64,000 bases of DNA from Dorea formicigenerans (GTDB lineage Bacteria > Bacillota > Clostridia > Lachnospirales > Lachnospiraceae), in assembly GCF_025150245.1 (NCBI RefSeq), contig NZ_CP102279.1, forward strand, positions 372,001 to 436,000. Reading direction: 5' to 3'. The first letter of the stretch is position 1, and every line of letters starts with the position of its first letter. Under the pieces are notes generated by a model. That model did no database searches. It saw only the letters and a list, made by a program, of their open reading frames with translations, and was not told where the DNA came from. Positions 54,256 to 63,071 of the stretch are shown here, piece by piece. Both the position numbers and the translations under genes were made by a program.

Positions 54256-55107
54256 ATGGCAACAAAAGAGAAGAGAAAATTGAAAGACCTGAACCTGTTG
54301 GATAAGTTCCTGTTTGATGAAGCGATGGAAGACGAGGAGAATAAGAATATGAAGACACTCCTGGATATTATTCTGGGACAGGATACGCATCTGAAGCAGC
54401 CACCCCAGACGGAGAAGGAGTGCAGAAGTTCCTTTGAAAAACGTCAGATAAGACTAGATGTCTACACTGTCGATGAAGATGATGTGGTGTATGATACAGA
54501 ACCACAAAAGACAAACACAAAAAATCTTCCAAAACGAAGCCGGTTATATCAGGGAATGATAGACAGCCGTTTGTTACCGCCGGGGTGCATTGATTTTAAT
54601 TTACTAAATCCTGTGGTAATTATAATGATTATGCCATTTGACTTATTTGGATATGAGTTATATCGCTATACATTCAAAATGCAATGTGAGGAAGTTCCGG
54701 AAATGGAACTGGGGGACGATGCAACGAGAATCTTTCTGAATAGCCATGGAAAACATCCGGAGTTAGTCAGCCGGGAGTTGATTGAACTTCTGGAATATAT
54801 GGAGAAATCTACAGATGCGGTAGTAGAAGAATGTGAAAGTGAACGGATCCATCAGATGCATGAACGGGTCAACAGGCTAAAGTCGAGCAAAGAAATGGAG
54901 ATAAAGTTTATGCAGAAGTGGGAAGAAAAAGAAATGGAAAGGCAGGAAGCATACGCAGAAGGACGAGAAGAAGGCGAACGTGTTGGAGAGGCGCGAATTA
55001 ATAAGCTGATTGTATACTTATTGGAACAGGGGAGAAATAAGGATCTGGCAAAGGCAGTTTCAGATTCTGAGTATCAGGCAAAGCTGTTAAAAGAGCTGGG
55101 ATTGTAA
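54256..55107 (+). CDS. Rpn/PD-(D/E)XK family putative transposase-type nuclease
   Basis: A 283-residue protein of the Rpn (recombination-promoting nuclease) / PDDEXK_2 group. Visible are the N-terminal LNLLDKFLFDEAMED, the catalytic region RLDVYTVD with TEPQ as the E-x-Q element, FDLFGYELYRYTFKMQCEE in the middle, and a C-terminal charged helical tail (YAEGREEGERVGEARINKLI). Homologues are present in many copies in gut Firmicutes, where they are linked with recombination or phage defence. The gene sits between 57-bp direct repeats. AAAGGAGA precedes the ATG. Confidence 0.8.
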   Translation: MATKEKRKLKDLNLLDKFLFDEAMEDEENKNMKTLLDIILGQDTHLKQPPQTEKECRSSFEKRQIRLDVYTVDEDDVVYDTEPQKTNTKNLPKRSRLYQGMIDSRLLPPGCIDFNLLNPVVIIMIMPFDLFGYELYRYTFKMQCEEVPEMELGDDATRIFLNSHGKHPELVSRELIELLEYMEKSTDAVVEECESERIHQMHERVNRLKSSKEMEIKFMQKWEEKEMERQEAYAEGREEGERVGEARINKLIVYLLEQGRNKDLAKAVSDSEYQAKLLKELGL

Positions 55108-55130
55108 TGATAATATAATTTAAAAGTAAT

Positions 55131-55187
55131 ATTATCAGAGGCAGACTTAAGGAAAACATAAGAAATCCTTCCTTGAGACCGCCCTTT
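55131..55187 (+). repeat. 57-bp direct repeat, right copy
   Basis: Matches 53939-53995 at 56 of 57 bases (C for T near the end). It lies 23 bp after the Rpn-type stop and 25 bp before the PAP2 gene. The hairpin part can still fold but the T-run is lost. Confidence 0.85.
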
Positions 55188-55212
55188 GCTGTCTCAGGAA
55201 GGAGAAGATATT

Positions 55213-55743
55213 ATGGAGATACAAATATTGAATTGGCTGCAGAGCTTACATACGCCAATTTTGGACAAGATCATGCAGCTGATCACACATCTGGGAGATA
55301 TGGGAATTATATGGATAATTCTTACGATAGTTATGCTCCTGATTCCAAAGACAAGAAAAAGCGGTGTGATCATGGCAGCAGCACTGATTGTAGATGTGAT
55401 TTTATGCAATGTAATTTTAAAAAATCTGATTGCGAGAGTGCGGCCATACGATGTTAACACAGCAGTACAGGTATTAGTTGCAAAACCGAAAGATTTTTCT
55501 TTCCCGTCCGGACACACAGCAGCGTCGTTTGCCAGTGTGACAGCCCTTTATCTGGCAGGAGAGAAAAAACTGTGGAAACCAGCCCTTGCGCTGGCAATTC
55601 TAATCGCATTTTCCAGAATGTACCTGTATGTACATTATCCGACAGACATTCTCGGTGGAGTTATCTTTGGAAGTTTAAGTGCATGGATTGGATACCGAAT
55701 ATCGACGAAAGTCTTATTGTATGCTATGATGAAAAAAGAATGA
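55213..55743 (+). CDS. PAP2-family lipid phosphatase
   Basis: A 176-residue membrane phosphatase with the three PAP2 motifs: KNLIARVRPYD (about 75-85), PSGHTAASFAS (about 103), and SRMYLYVHYPTD (about 137). Hydrophobic helices surround them. It would dephosphorylate phosphatidate-type lipids or undecaprenyl diphosphate at the outer membrane face. AAGGAGAAG precedes ATG 55213. The next gene begins 25 bp later. Confidence 0.92.
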   Translation: MEIQILNWLQSLHTPILDKIMQLITHLGDMGIIWIILTIVMLLIPKTRKSGVIMAAALIVDVILCNVILKNLIARVRPYDVNTAVQVLVAKPKDFSFPSGHTAASFASVTALYLAGEKKLWKPALALAILIAFSRMYLYVHYPTDILGGVIFGSLSAWIGYRISTKVLLYAMMKKE

Positions 55744-55768
55744 TTTTAGTAGAAATGAGGGATTTTAG

Positions 55769-58546
55769 GTGGGAACGACATCTGAAACTAAACCAAAACG
55801 ATATATCAGCGTGGGGCTTCTGGCACATGTGGATTCTGGAAAGACAACGCTTTCAGAAGGAATCCTTTATCTGACAGGACAGATCCGTAAGCCGGGGCGT
55901 GTAGATCATGGGGATGCGTTCCTTGACAACTACGCACTGGAACGACAGAGGGGGATTACGATTTTTTCCAAGCAGGCAGTGTTTCAGCTTGGTGACAGCC
56001 AGGTGACACTTCTGGATACACCAGGGCATGTGGATTTTTCTGCGGAAATGGAGCGGACGCTCCAGGTGCTGGATTATGCGGTTTTGGTAGTCAGCGGAGC
56101 TGATGGCGTGCAGGGACACACCCGCACGCTCTGGAATCTGCTTGCGCGCTACCGGATTCCGACATTCATATTTGTCAATAAAATGGATCAGCCGGGGACG
56201 GACAAGACGCTGATTCTAAAAGAGCTGAAGAAAAAACTGGATGCTTCCTGTGTGGACATGGAAGATCCGGAAGATATTGCCATGGGGGACGAACGTGCAC
56301 TGGAAGAGTATCTGGAAGCGGGAGAAGTTTCTATAGATACCATAAGCCAGATGATTGCAGATCGTCAGATTTTCCCTTGTTATTTTGGTGCTGCACTGAA
56401 ATTACAAGGTGTACAGGAATTACTGGACGGGGTTGGAAAATATGTGGGAGATAATGTTTCGGCCAATTATGATCAGGCAGATAATAGATTACAGAACAGC
56501 GGAGATGCTCAGCAGTTTGGTGCGCGTGTCTATAAGATTTCCCGTGACCCTCAGGGAAACCGGCTGACTCACATGAAGATTACTTCCGGTGAATTAAAAG
56601 TTAAATCTTTGCTGAAAGGTGGACAAGTCTCTGAGCCGTGGGAAGAGAAGGCAGACCAGATCCGAATTTATTCCGGAGAAAAATTCGAGACAGTACAACA
56701 GGCGAAAGCAGGCATGATCTGTGCTGTGACAGGATTAAAGCATACATTTCCAGGGGAGGGACTTGGAATTGAAGCCGGTAAACAGGCAGTAACACCGATG
56801 TTAGAACCAGTTCTGAATTATCAGGTTTATTTCCCTGATCAGGTGGATGCACATACCATGCTCGGCTATATGCGCCAGATTGAGGAAGAAGATCCCATGC
56901 TTCGGGTTATTTGGAATGAAGAACTGGGCGAAATCCATGTTCAGCTCATGGGCGAGGTGCAGACAGAGATTCTGAAAAGTCTGGTAAGCGAACGATTCGG
57001 AGTAGATGTGACATTTGGCACTGGAAATATTGTATATAAGGAAACAATAAAAAATGTCGTAGAAGGTGTAGGGCATTATGAGCCGCTCCGCCATTATGCG
57101 GAGGTGCATCTGATTCTGGAGCCGGGACTTCCGGGCAGCGGACTTGAGTTCGCAACCGACTGCAGTACAGATGATCTGGATCTGAACTGGCAGCGGCTGA
57201 TTCTCACACATCTTTTGGAGCGGGAGCATAGAGGTGTGCTTCTTGGAGCGGCAATTACTGATATGAAGATCACACTGGTAGCAGGAAGAGCACATTTGAA
57301 ACACACGGAGGGCGGTGACTTTCGACAGTCTACTTACCGGGCGGTGCGCCAGGGACTGATGCAGGCGGAAAGTGTACTGTTAGAGCCATATTATGAATTC
57401 CGTCTGGAAGTGCCGTCAGAAATGATCGGGCGTGCACTGACGGATGTTCAGCGTATGTACGGTGAGTTTGCGCCACCGAAGACAGACGGGGATCAGAGTG
57501 TGCTTACAGGAAGCGCGCCGGTTGCCTGTATGCGTGATTACCAGAAAGAAGTGGTGAGCTACACAAGAGGACGGGGACGGCTGACACTTGTATTTCAGGG
57601 CTATGCACCATGCCATAATACAGAAGAGATTCTGGAAAATGCAGGCTATGACCCGGAAGCGGACAACGAGAATCCGACCGGTTCTATATTTTGCAGTCAC
57701 GGAGCCGGATATTATGTACCATGGCAGGAAGTGCCGGAGCATATGCACATTTCCTCTAAGTTGGAGGAGTATCTCAGAAAAGACAAAGATGCGGAGGAAA
57801 TGCACGAAGAAGCTGATGGCAATGGCAGAGGTGTATTAAGAAATGGTGCTGCCGGTGGAAGTCCTTCAAAATCAGGCAGAAGTCGTGATTTTGGCGCGGA
57901 AGACCGGGAATTGGAAGAGATTTTCATGCGGACTTACGGAAAGATTGAACGTAAGAAACCAGGCAACGGACCGCGTACGATCATTGCCCAGTCCCAATAT
58001 AAAGAAGAAAAACCACAGGAGAAGGTTGCAGAATATCTTTTAGTAGATGGGTACAACGTCATTTTTGCGTGGGACGAACTGAAAGAACTGGCAAAGGTGA
58101 ACATTGAGAGTGCCAGAAATAAATTAATGGATATCTTAAGCAACTATCAGGGATTTAAGAAATGTACCGTGATCCTTGTGTTTGATGCATATAAGGTGGA
58201 TGGCGATACGCTGGAGATTCAGAAATACCACAACATTCACGTTGTTTATACGAAGCAGGCTGAGACAGCAGATCAGTACATAGAAAAGGTCGTGCACCAT
58301 ATCGGACGAAAACGCCATGTGACAGTCGTAACTTCCGATGGCGTGGAGCAGGTCGTGACCCAGGGACAGGGAAGCGCACTTATTTCTTCCAGAGAATTTT
58401 ATGAAGAGGTAGAAATCACCCGCAGACAAATTCAGGAAGAAATTAAGGAGCGCACAGGCGGCACAAAAAATTACCTTTTCGACCATATGGATGAAGCATT
58501 TGTAAAAGAGATGGAAGATGTCCGTCTTGGAAAGAAGGATATTTGA
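55769..58546 (+). CDS. Tet(M)-like translation GTPase fused to NYN/Rae1-like nuclease domain
   Basis: A 925-residue protein. Residues 1-660 form an EF-G-related ribosomal protection-type GTPase: AHVDSGKTTLSE, ERQRGITIFSKQ, LLDTPGHVDFS and NKMDQPGTD, then domains II to V ending around GAGYYVPWQEVPEHMH. After a charged linker (about 665-755), residues 755-900 are a NYN (YacP/Rae1) domain: LLVDGYNVIFAWDEL, ILVFDAYKVDG, ADQYIEKVV, VVTSDGVEQ. Rae1 of Bacillus cleaves mRNA in the ribosomal A site. The fusion suggests a factor that works on stalled or drug-bound ribosomes. Start is GTG 55769. It is not proven to confer tetracycline resistance. Confidence 0.87.
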   Translation: MGTTSETKPKRYISVGLLAHVDSGKTTLSEGILYLTGQIRKPGRVDHGDAFLDNYALERQRGITIFSKQAVFQLGDSQVTLLDTPGHVDFSAEMERTLQVLDYAVLVVSGADGVQGHTRTLWNLLARYRIPTFIFVNKMDQPGTDKTLILKELKKKLDASCVDMEDPEDIAMGDERALEEYLEAGEVSIDTISQMIADRQIFPCYFGAALKLQGVQELLDGVGKYVGDNVSANYDQADNRLQNSGDAQQFGARVYKISRDPQGNRLTHMKITSGELKVKSLLKGGQVSEPWEEKADQIRIYSGEKFETVQQAKAGMICAVTGLKHTFPGEGLGIEAGKQAVTPMLEPVLNYQVYFPDQVDAHTMLGYMRQIEEEDPMLRVIWNEELGEIHVQLMGEVQTEILKSLVSERFGVDVTFGTGNIVYKETIKNVVEGVGHYEPLRHYAEVHLILEPGLPGSGLEFATDCSTDDLDLNWQRLILTHLLEREHRGVLLGAAITDMKITLVAGRAHLKHTEGGDFRQSTYRAVRQGLMQAESVLLEPYYEFRLEVPSEMIGRALTDVQRMYGEFAPPKTDGDQSVLTGSAPVACMRDYQKEVVSYTRGRGRLTLVFQGYAPCHNTEEILENAGYDPEADNENPTGSIFCSHGAGYYVPWQEVPEHMHISSKLEEYLRKDKDAEEMHEEADGNGRGVLRNGAAGGSPSKSGRSRDFGAEDRELEEIFMRTYGKIERKKPGNGPRTIIAQSQYKEEKPQEKVAEYLLVDGYNVIFAWDELKELAKVNIESARNKLMDILSNYQGFKKCTVILVFDAYKVDGDTLEIQKYHNIHVVYTKQAETADQYIEKVVHHIGRKRHVTVVTSDGVEQVVTQGQGSALISSREFYEEVEITRRQIQEEIKERTGGTKNYLFDHMDEAFVKEMEDVRLGKKDI

Positions 58547-59838
58547 TGTTATGTACCATACCAGATTATTATAAAGAATTTTCCTGCATTGCCGGGGACT
58601 GCGAGGACACTTGCTGCGCGGGGTGGCAGATTGTAATTGATGAGAAGTCGAAGCGGCGGTACGCAAAGGCAGCAACAGGGCTTAATAATATTGAAAAGAA
58701 TCTTGCCCGCGAGCTGCGCCGCTGTGTCAACTGGCGCGAGGGCGTATTCCGTCAGGATACGGAAAAGCGCTGTGCATTTTTAAACCAGAATAATCTCTGT
58801 CGGCTTTATCAGATGGCGGGACCGGACAGCCTGTGCCGGACTTGTAAAATGTATCCGCGCCACATAGAAGAGTTCGAGGGAGTCAGGGAAATCACGCTCT
58901 CCCTTTCCTGCCCGGAGGCAGCAAGAATCATATTAGGCAAGAAAAATCCGGTGCATTTCTTAAGTTATGAGAAGCCGGGAGAAGAAGATTATGGCGACTT
59001 CGACCTGTTCTTTTATTCACAGTTGGTGGACGCAAGAGAAAGCATTTTAAAAATGCTTCAGGATAGAAGTCTCTCCATTCATCACCGCATGGCGCTGGCA
59101 CTGGCGATCAGCCATGATATGCAGGCACATGTAGACCGCAGGGAAATGTTTTCCTGTGAGGATATTCCGAAGAAATACGAGTCCGAGACAGCCAGAAAGT
59201 ATACAAAAGAACGTCTGGAAGCATTTGAAAAAGACGAGACCGGACGATTCGAATTCGCACAGAAAACATTTCAGTATCTGTATCGGCTGGAGCTTCTGAA
59301 AGAAAACTGGCTGTATGTGCTGATGGACGCAGACAAATTACTTTACGGCGGTCTGGCAAGTGTGTATGAGGATTCGGTGAAGAGCGATGCAGAACAAAAA
59401 GGCAATGCAATACAAAAAGGCAATGCAATACAAAAAGGCAATACAGCACAAAAGGATGGAGAGGAACAGTCAGAGGAAGACATTGACCAGCTCAGATACT
59501 TTGTAAATCTCCAGGAATTTGAATTGTGGAAGCAGGAGCATATGCCGGATTGGGACATTATGCTGGAACAAATGCTGGTGTATTTTGTGTTTACCTATTT
59601 CTGTGGGGCAGTTTATGATGGACGTATTCAAGCGAAAATGCAGGTGTGCGTGTACAGTGTCTATATAATAGAAGAAATCTTGCGCGCCAGATGGCTGGAA
59701 AATGAAAAGACACTTTCCATGGAAGAAGTTGTGGAGCTGACCTACCGCTACTCCAGAGAGGTCGAACATTCCGACCAGAACCCAGAGCGTCTGGAACATT
59801 TCATGGAGAAAAATCCGTGGATCCGTGTAAAAAAGTAA
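58546..59838 (+). CDS. FliB-like flagellin lysine-N-methylase family protein
   Basis: A 430-residue cysteine-rich protein: CIAGDCEDTCCAGWQI at about 13-28, CAFLNQNNLCRLYQ and LCRTCKMYPR match the FliB/YkgJ-like cysteine signature. FliB methylates lysines of flagellin in enterobacteria; no flagellar genes are present in the window, so the target here is open. A stretch near residues 285-305 is a low-complexity repeat (KGNAIQ) absent from the family and probably an expansion. Start ATG 58546 overlaps the previous stop (TGATG). Confidence 0.8.
   Translation: MLCTIPDYYKEFSCIAGDCEDTCCAGWQIVIDEKSKRRYAKAATGLNNIEKNLARELRRCVNWREGVFRQDTEKRCAFLNQNNLCRLYQMAGPDSLCRTCKMYPRHIEEFEGVREITLSLSCPEAARIILGKKNPVHFLSYEKPGEEDYGDFDLFFYSQLVDARESILKMLQDRSLSIHHRMALALAISHDMQAHVDRREMFSCEDIPKKYESETARKYTKERLEAFEKDETGRFEFAQKTFQYLYRLELLKENWLYVLMDADKLLYGGLASVYEDSVKSDAEQKGNAIQKGNAIQKGNTAQKDGEEQSEEDIDQLRYFVNLQEFELWKQEHMPDWDIMLEQMLVYFVFTYFCGAVYDGRIQAKMQVCVYSVYIIEEILRARWLENEKTLSMEEVVELTYRYSREVEHSDQNPERLEHFMEKNPWIRVKK
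59401..59454 (+). repeat. 18-bp in-frame tandem repeat inside the FliB-like gene
   Basis: Two identical units ggcaatgcaatacaaaaa at 59401-59418 and 59419-59436 and a variant third unit 59437-59454 encode KGNAIQ, KGNAIQ, KGNTAQ. Another partial unit precedes. The insert is in a surface loop by its composition. Confidence 0.85.
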
Positions 59839-59893
59839 AATGAAAATAGAATAGAAAGAACCGGAAGAAACAGGAAAAGAGGGATTTAATATC

Positions 59894-61315
59894 GTGGAAG
59901 AAGACAGAGAATATAAAGACACAGTGCAAAAGCTGTTTACATTTATTGAAGAGAGCCCGAGTCAGTATCATGCCGTTGATACAATGAGAAAGCATTTGGA
60001 AGCGGCTGGCTATGAGCAGCTTTTAGAGAGCGGAGCGTGGAAGCTGAAATCAGGTGGGAAATATTATGTGATCCGCAGTGGTTCATCACTCATTGCATTT
60101 CGAATTCCGGCGCAGGATTCTCAGAATTACTGTGGGTTCCAGATTGTGGCGTCCCATAGTGATTCTCCGAGCTTTAAGATTAAAACAAATCCGGAAATGA
60201 ACGTGGAAGAACATTATGTAAAATTGAATGTTGAAAAATATGGCGGTATGCTCTGTGCACCGTGGTTTGACAGACCACTGTCTGTGGCAGGGCGTCTGAT
60301 CGTAAAAGAAAATAACAGACTTGTCACGAAGCTGGTCAACGTAGACCGGGATTTGGTCATGATTCCGAATCTGGCTATTCATATGAACCGGGAGGCAAAT
60401 AAAGGTTACGATTATAACATACAGAAAGATATGCTGCCACTTTACGGTTGCGGCGAAGCAAAAGGAAAATTTATGAAGCAGATTGCAGAGGCGGCAAATG
60501 TAAAAGAGGACGCGATTCTTGCAAGTGACCTGTTCCTTTACAATCGCATGAAAGGAAGCATCTGGGGAGCTTGCGAAGAATTCATTTCCAGTCCGAAGCT
60601 GGATGATCTTCAGTGCGCATTTTCTTCATTAGAAGCTTTCTTGCAGTCTGAAGAATCTTTGCCATCGGAAAATGTACAGGCAAATGAACAAAGCGAAGTC
60701 GATGGAAAAAATGTAATCAATGAAAAAAATGTAATCAATGGAAAAAGTATCCCAGTTCACTGCGTATTCGATAACGAAGAAGTTGGAAGTGGGACAAAAC
60801 AAGGAGCTGCATCTACATTTCTTGCAGATACACTGATTCGGATTAATCATGCCATGGGACGGGACGAGGCCGGATACAGGCAGAGTATCGCCAACAGCTT
60901 TATGCTTTCAGCAGATAATGCTCATGGCGTACACCCGAACCATACCGACAAGGCATGCCCGACGAATCGGCCATATCCGGGAAATGGAGTGGTCATCAAG
61001 TACAGCGCCAATCAGAAATATACTACCGATGCAATATCAGCAGCGGTGTTTGAGGAAATTTGCAACCGGGCAAATGTACCGTATCAGATTTACGTGAACC
61101 GTTCCGATATACTGGGAGGTTCCACACTCGGGAACATTTCCACGACACAGGTACCAGTCAACACAGTAGACATCGGACTGGCTCAGCTCGCCATGCATTC
61201 CCCATATGAGACAGGAAGCGTGAAAGACACAGATTACATGATCCAGGCTATGAAGACATTTTTTGAAGCTTCCGTGCGGCAGACCGAAGATGGATATGAA
61301 CTCAATTTTCTTTAA
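59894..61315 (+). CDS. M18-family aminopeptidase
   Basis: A 473-residue dinuclear zinc aminopeptidase, active on N-terminal acidic or other residues, forming tetrahedral dodecamers in studied members. Metal-ligand segments are IVASHSDSPSFK (about 87-98), VFDNEEVGSGT (about 293-303) and SADNAHGVHPNH near 340, with a C-terminal late His in AMHSPYETGS. GTG 59894 with AAGAGGGA upstream is the start. A low-complexity insert (NVINEKNVING) precedes VHCVFDNEE. A terminator follows the gene. Confidence 0.92.
   Translation: MEEDREYKDTVQKLFTFIEESPSQYHAVDTMRKHLEAAGYEQLLESGAWKLKSGGKYYVIRSGSSLIAFRIPAQDSQNYCGFQIVASHSDSPSFKIKTNPEMNVEEHYVKLNVEKYGGMLCAPWFDRPLSVAGRLIVKENNRLVTKLVNVDRDLVMIPNLAIHMNREANKGYDYNIQKDMLPLYGCGEAKGKFMKQIAEAANVKEDAILASDLFLYNRMKGSIWGACEEFISSPKLDDLQCAFSSLEAFLQSEESLPSENVQANEQSEVDGKNVINEKNVINGKSIPVHCVFDNEEVGSGTKQGAASTFLADTLIRINHAMGRDEAGYRQSIANSFMLSADNAHGVHPNHTDKACPTNRPYPGNGVVIKYSANQKYTTDAISAAVFEEICNRANVPYQIYVNRSDILGGSTLGNISTTQVPVNTVDIGLAQLAMHSPYETGSVKDTDYMIQAMKTFFEASVRQTEDGYELNFL
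60704..60748 (+). repeat. 18-bp in-frame tandem repeat inside the M18 gene
   Basis: Units GGAAAAAATGTAATCAAT (60704-60721) and GAAAAAAATGTAATCAAT (60722-60739), then a partial GGAAAAAGT, encode GKNVIN/EKNVIN. It is the second 18-bp expansion within 1.4 kb, after the one in the FliB-like gene, and unrelated to it in sequence. Confidence 0.8.
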
Positions 61316-61400
61316 CAAAGTTAGCAAGAAAAATGTGATTTCGTGTTGAAAGAAGTAAAATTTTATAATAGTTATTATGTAAACTAATAAATGGACAAAG

Positions 61401-61441
61401 GAGCGGTTTTTTATCTGATTGAGATGGAAGAACCGCTTTTA
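61401..61441 (+). terminator. Terminator after the aminopeptidase gene
   Basis: AGCGGTT pairs with AACCGCT with an inner ATC/GAT helix and is followed by TTTTAG. The remaining bases to the permease start show no riboswitch; a TATGCT at 61467 could be a -10 box. Confidence 0.7.
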
Positions 61442-61519
61442 GAATATAGCTTTTTAAAATGTGGTATGCTATCATGAAAATGTTGTTTTTATACACTACA
61501 GGAACGAAAGGGGAACATC

Positions 61520-62902
61520 ATGTTAGAAAAAGTATTTAAACTTAGTGAAAACAAGACCGATGCGAAAACAGAAATACTTGCCGGAATCACAACATTTATG
61601 ACAATGGCATATATTCTTGCGGTCAATCCAAGCATACTCTCAGCAACGGGTATGGATTCAGGAGCTGTATTTACTGCCACTGCTCTGGCAGCATTTATCG
61701 GAACACTGCTCATGGCAATCTTTGCAAACTATCCATTTGCACTGGCACCTGGTATGGGACTGAATGCATATTTTGCATACACAGTCGTATTAGGAATGGG
61801 ATATAGCTGGGAATATGCACTGACAGCCGTATTTGCAGAAGGAATCATCTTTATTCTTTTGTCTGCAACAAATGTACGAGAAGCTATTTTCAATGCAATC
61901 CCACAGAATTTAAAAGCAGCCGTCAGCGTAGGAATCGGACTGTTCATCGCATTCATCGGACTTCAGAATGCAAAAATTGTAATCGGAGGATCTACACTGC
62001 TTCAGTTATTCTCCGTAGATAAATATAACGAAGTAAACGGAGTATCCGCGTCATTTAACGATGTAGGAATCACAGTACTCCTTGCAATCATCGGAATTAT
62101 CGTTACAGGAATTTTAGTAGTAAAGAACATCAAAGGAAATATCCTCTGGGGAATCCTGATCACATGGCTGCTCGGAATCATCTGCCAGTTTACAGGACTT
62201 TATGTACCAAATGCAGATCTTGGATTCTATAGCCTGTTGCCAAATTTCAGCAACGGATTATCCATTCCAAGTCTGTCACCAATCTTCTGCAAACTGGACT
62301 TCAGCGGAATCTTCTCTCTGAACTTTATAGTCATCTTGTTTGCATTCCTGTTCGTAGACTTATTTGATACGATTGGAACACTGATCGGAGTATCCGCAAA
62401 AGCAGACATGCTCGACGAGAACGGAAAACTTCCAAGAATCAAAGGCGCACTTATGGCAGACGCAGTCGCAACAACAGTCGGAGCCGTAATCGGAACATCA
62501 ACAACAACAACATTTGTAGAAAGCGCATCAGGAGTATCCGAAGGAGGAAGAACCGGACTTACATCAGTCACAACAGCAATCCTTTTCGGACTGTCACTGT
62601 TCCTGTCACCAATCTTCCTTGCAATACCATCATTTGCCACAGCACCGGCACTTGTAATTGTAGGACTTTACATGCTCACGAACGTAACAAACATAGATTT
62701 CAACGATATGTCAGAAGCAATCCCTTGCTATGTATGCATCATCGCAATGCCATTCTTCTACAGCATCTCCGAAGGAATCTCAATGGGAGTTATCACATAC
62801 GTGGCACTCAACCTGATCACAGGAAAAGCAAAAGAAAAGAAAGTCAGCATACTCATGTACGTACTGGCAGTATTGTTTGTATTGAAATATGTATTTTTAT
62901 AA
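61520..62902 (+). CDS. NCS2 guanine/hypoxanthine permease (AzgA/PbuG type)
   Basis: A 460-residue transporter with about 12-14 membrane helices. AGITTFMTMAYILAVNPSIL near residue 21 and PGMGLNAYFAYTVV near 75 are the AzgA/PbuG marks, and the substrate-site stretch FVDLFDTIGTLIGVSAKADM near 280 plus TSTTTTFVESASGVSEGGRT near 330 agree. It imports purine bases by proton symport. GAAAGGGGA precedes the ATG. No purine riboswitch is seen upstream. Confidence 0.93.
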   Translation: MLEKVFKLSENKTDAKTEILAGITTFMTMAYILAVNPSILSATGMDSGAVFTATALAAFIGTLLMAIFANYPFALAPGMGLNAYFAYTVVLGMGYSWEYALTAVFAEGIIFILLSATNVREAIFNAIPQNLKAAVSVGIGLFIAFIGLQNAKIVIGGSTLLQLFSVDKYNEVNGVSASFNDVGITVLLAIIGIIVTGILVVKNIKGNILWGILITWLLGIICQFTGLYVPNADLGFYSLLPNFSNGLSIPSLSPIFCKLDFSGIFSLNFIVILFAFLFVDLFDTIGTLIGVSAKADMLDENGKLPRIKGALMADAVATTVGAVIGTSTTTTFVESASGVSEGGRTGLTSVTTAILFGLSLFLSPIFLAIPSFATAPALVIVGLYMLTNVTNIDFNDMSEAIPCYVCIIAMPFFYSISEGISMGVITYVALNLITGKAKEKKVSILMYVLAVLFVLKYVFL

Positions 62903-62929
62903 AAAATTGGGGACGGGGTTTTTTCAAAA

Positions 62930-63000
62930 ACAATGTCATTAAGTTAAGGATTTTAGTAGTGTGAAAAGTAGTTTTTTACTTTTTGCACTACTTTTTTTGC
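62930..63000 (+). mobile_element. Probable left end of the IS, with inward hairpin
   Basis: CAATGTCATTAAGTTAAGG at 62931 is the most likely outer end of the insertion sequence that carries the transposase at 63072; the right end is outside the window, so the inverted repeat cannot be checked. Just inside is AGTAGTGTGAAAAGTA paired with TACTTTTTGCACTACT and a T-run (62955-62998), a terminator that would protect the transposase from outside transcription. Confidence 0.45.
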
Positions 63001-63071
63001 CTAAAAGCTTGACAAAACTTCACAAAAGTGTGGCGAAGCCATTTGAATATATTCTTTTTTAGGAGGTTCAA

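Noticed and set aside
55769-58546. Call as a tetracycline resistance gene tet(M)
   Set aside because: Only the GTPase part is related, the protein is about 290 residues longer with an NYN domain, and no mobile context or resistance evidence is visible.
61316-61519. Purine riboswitch before the guanine/hypoxanthine permease
   Set aside because: The conserved three-way junction landmarks are not there; only a terminator and a weak -10 box are seen.
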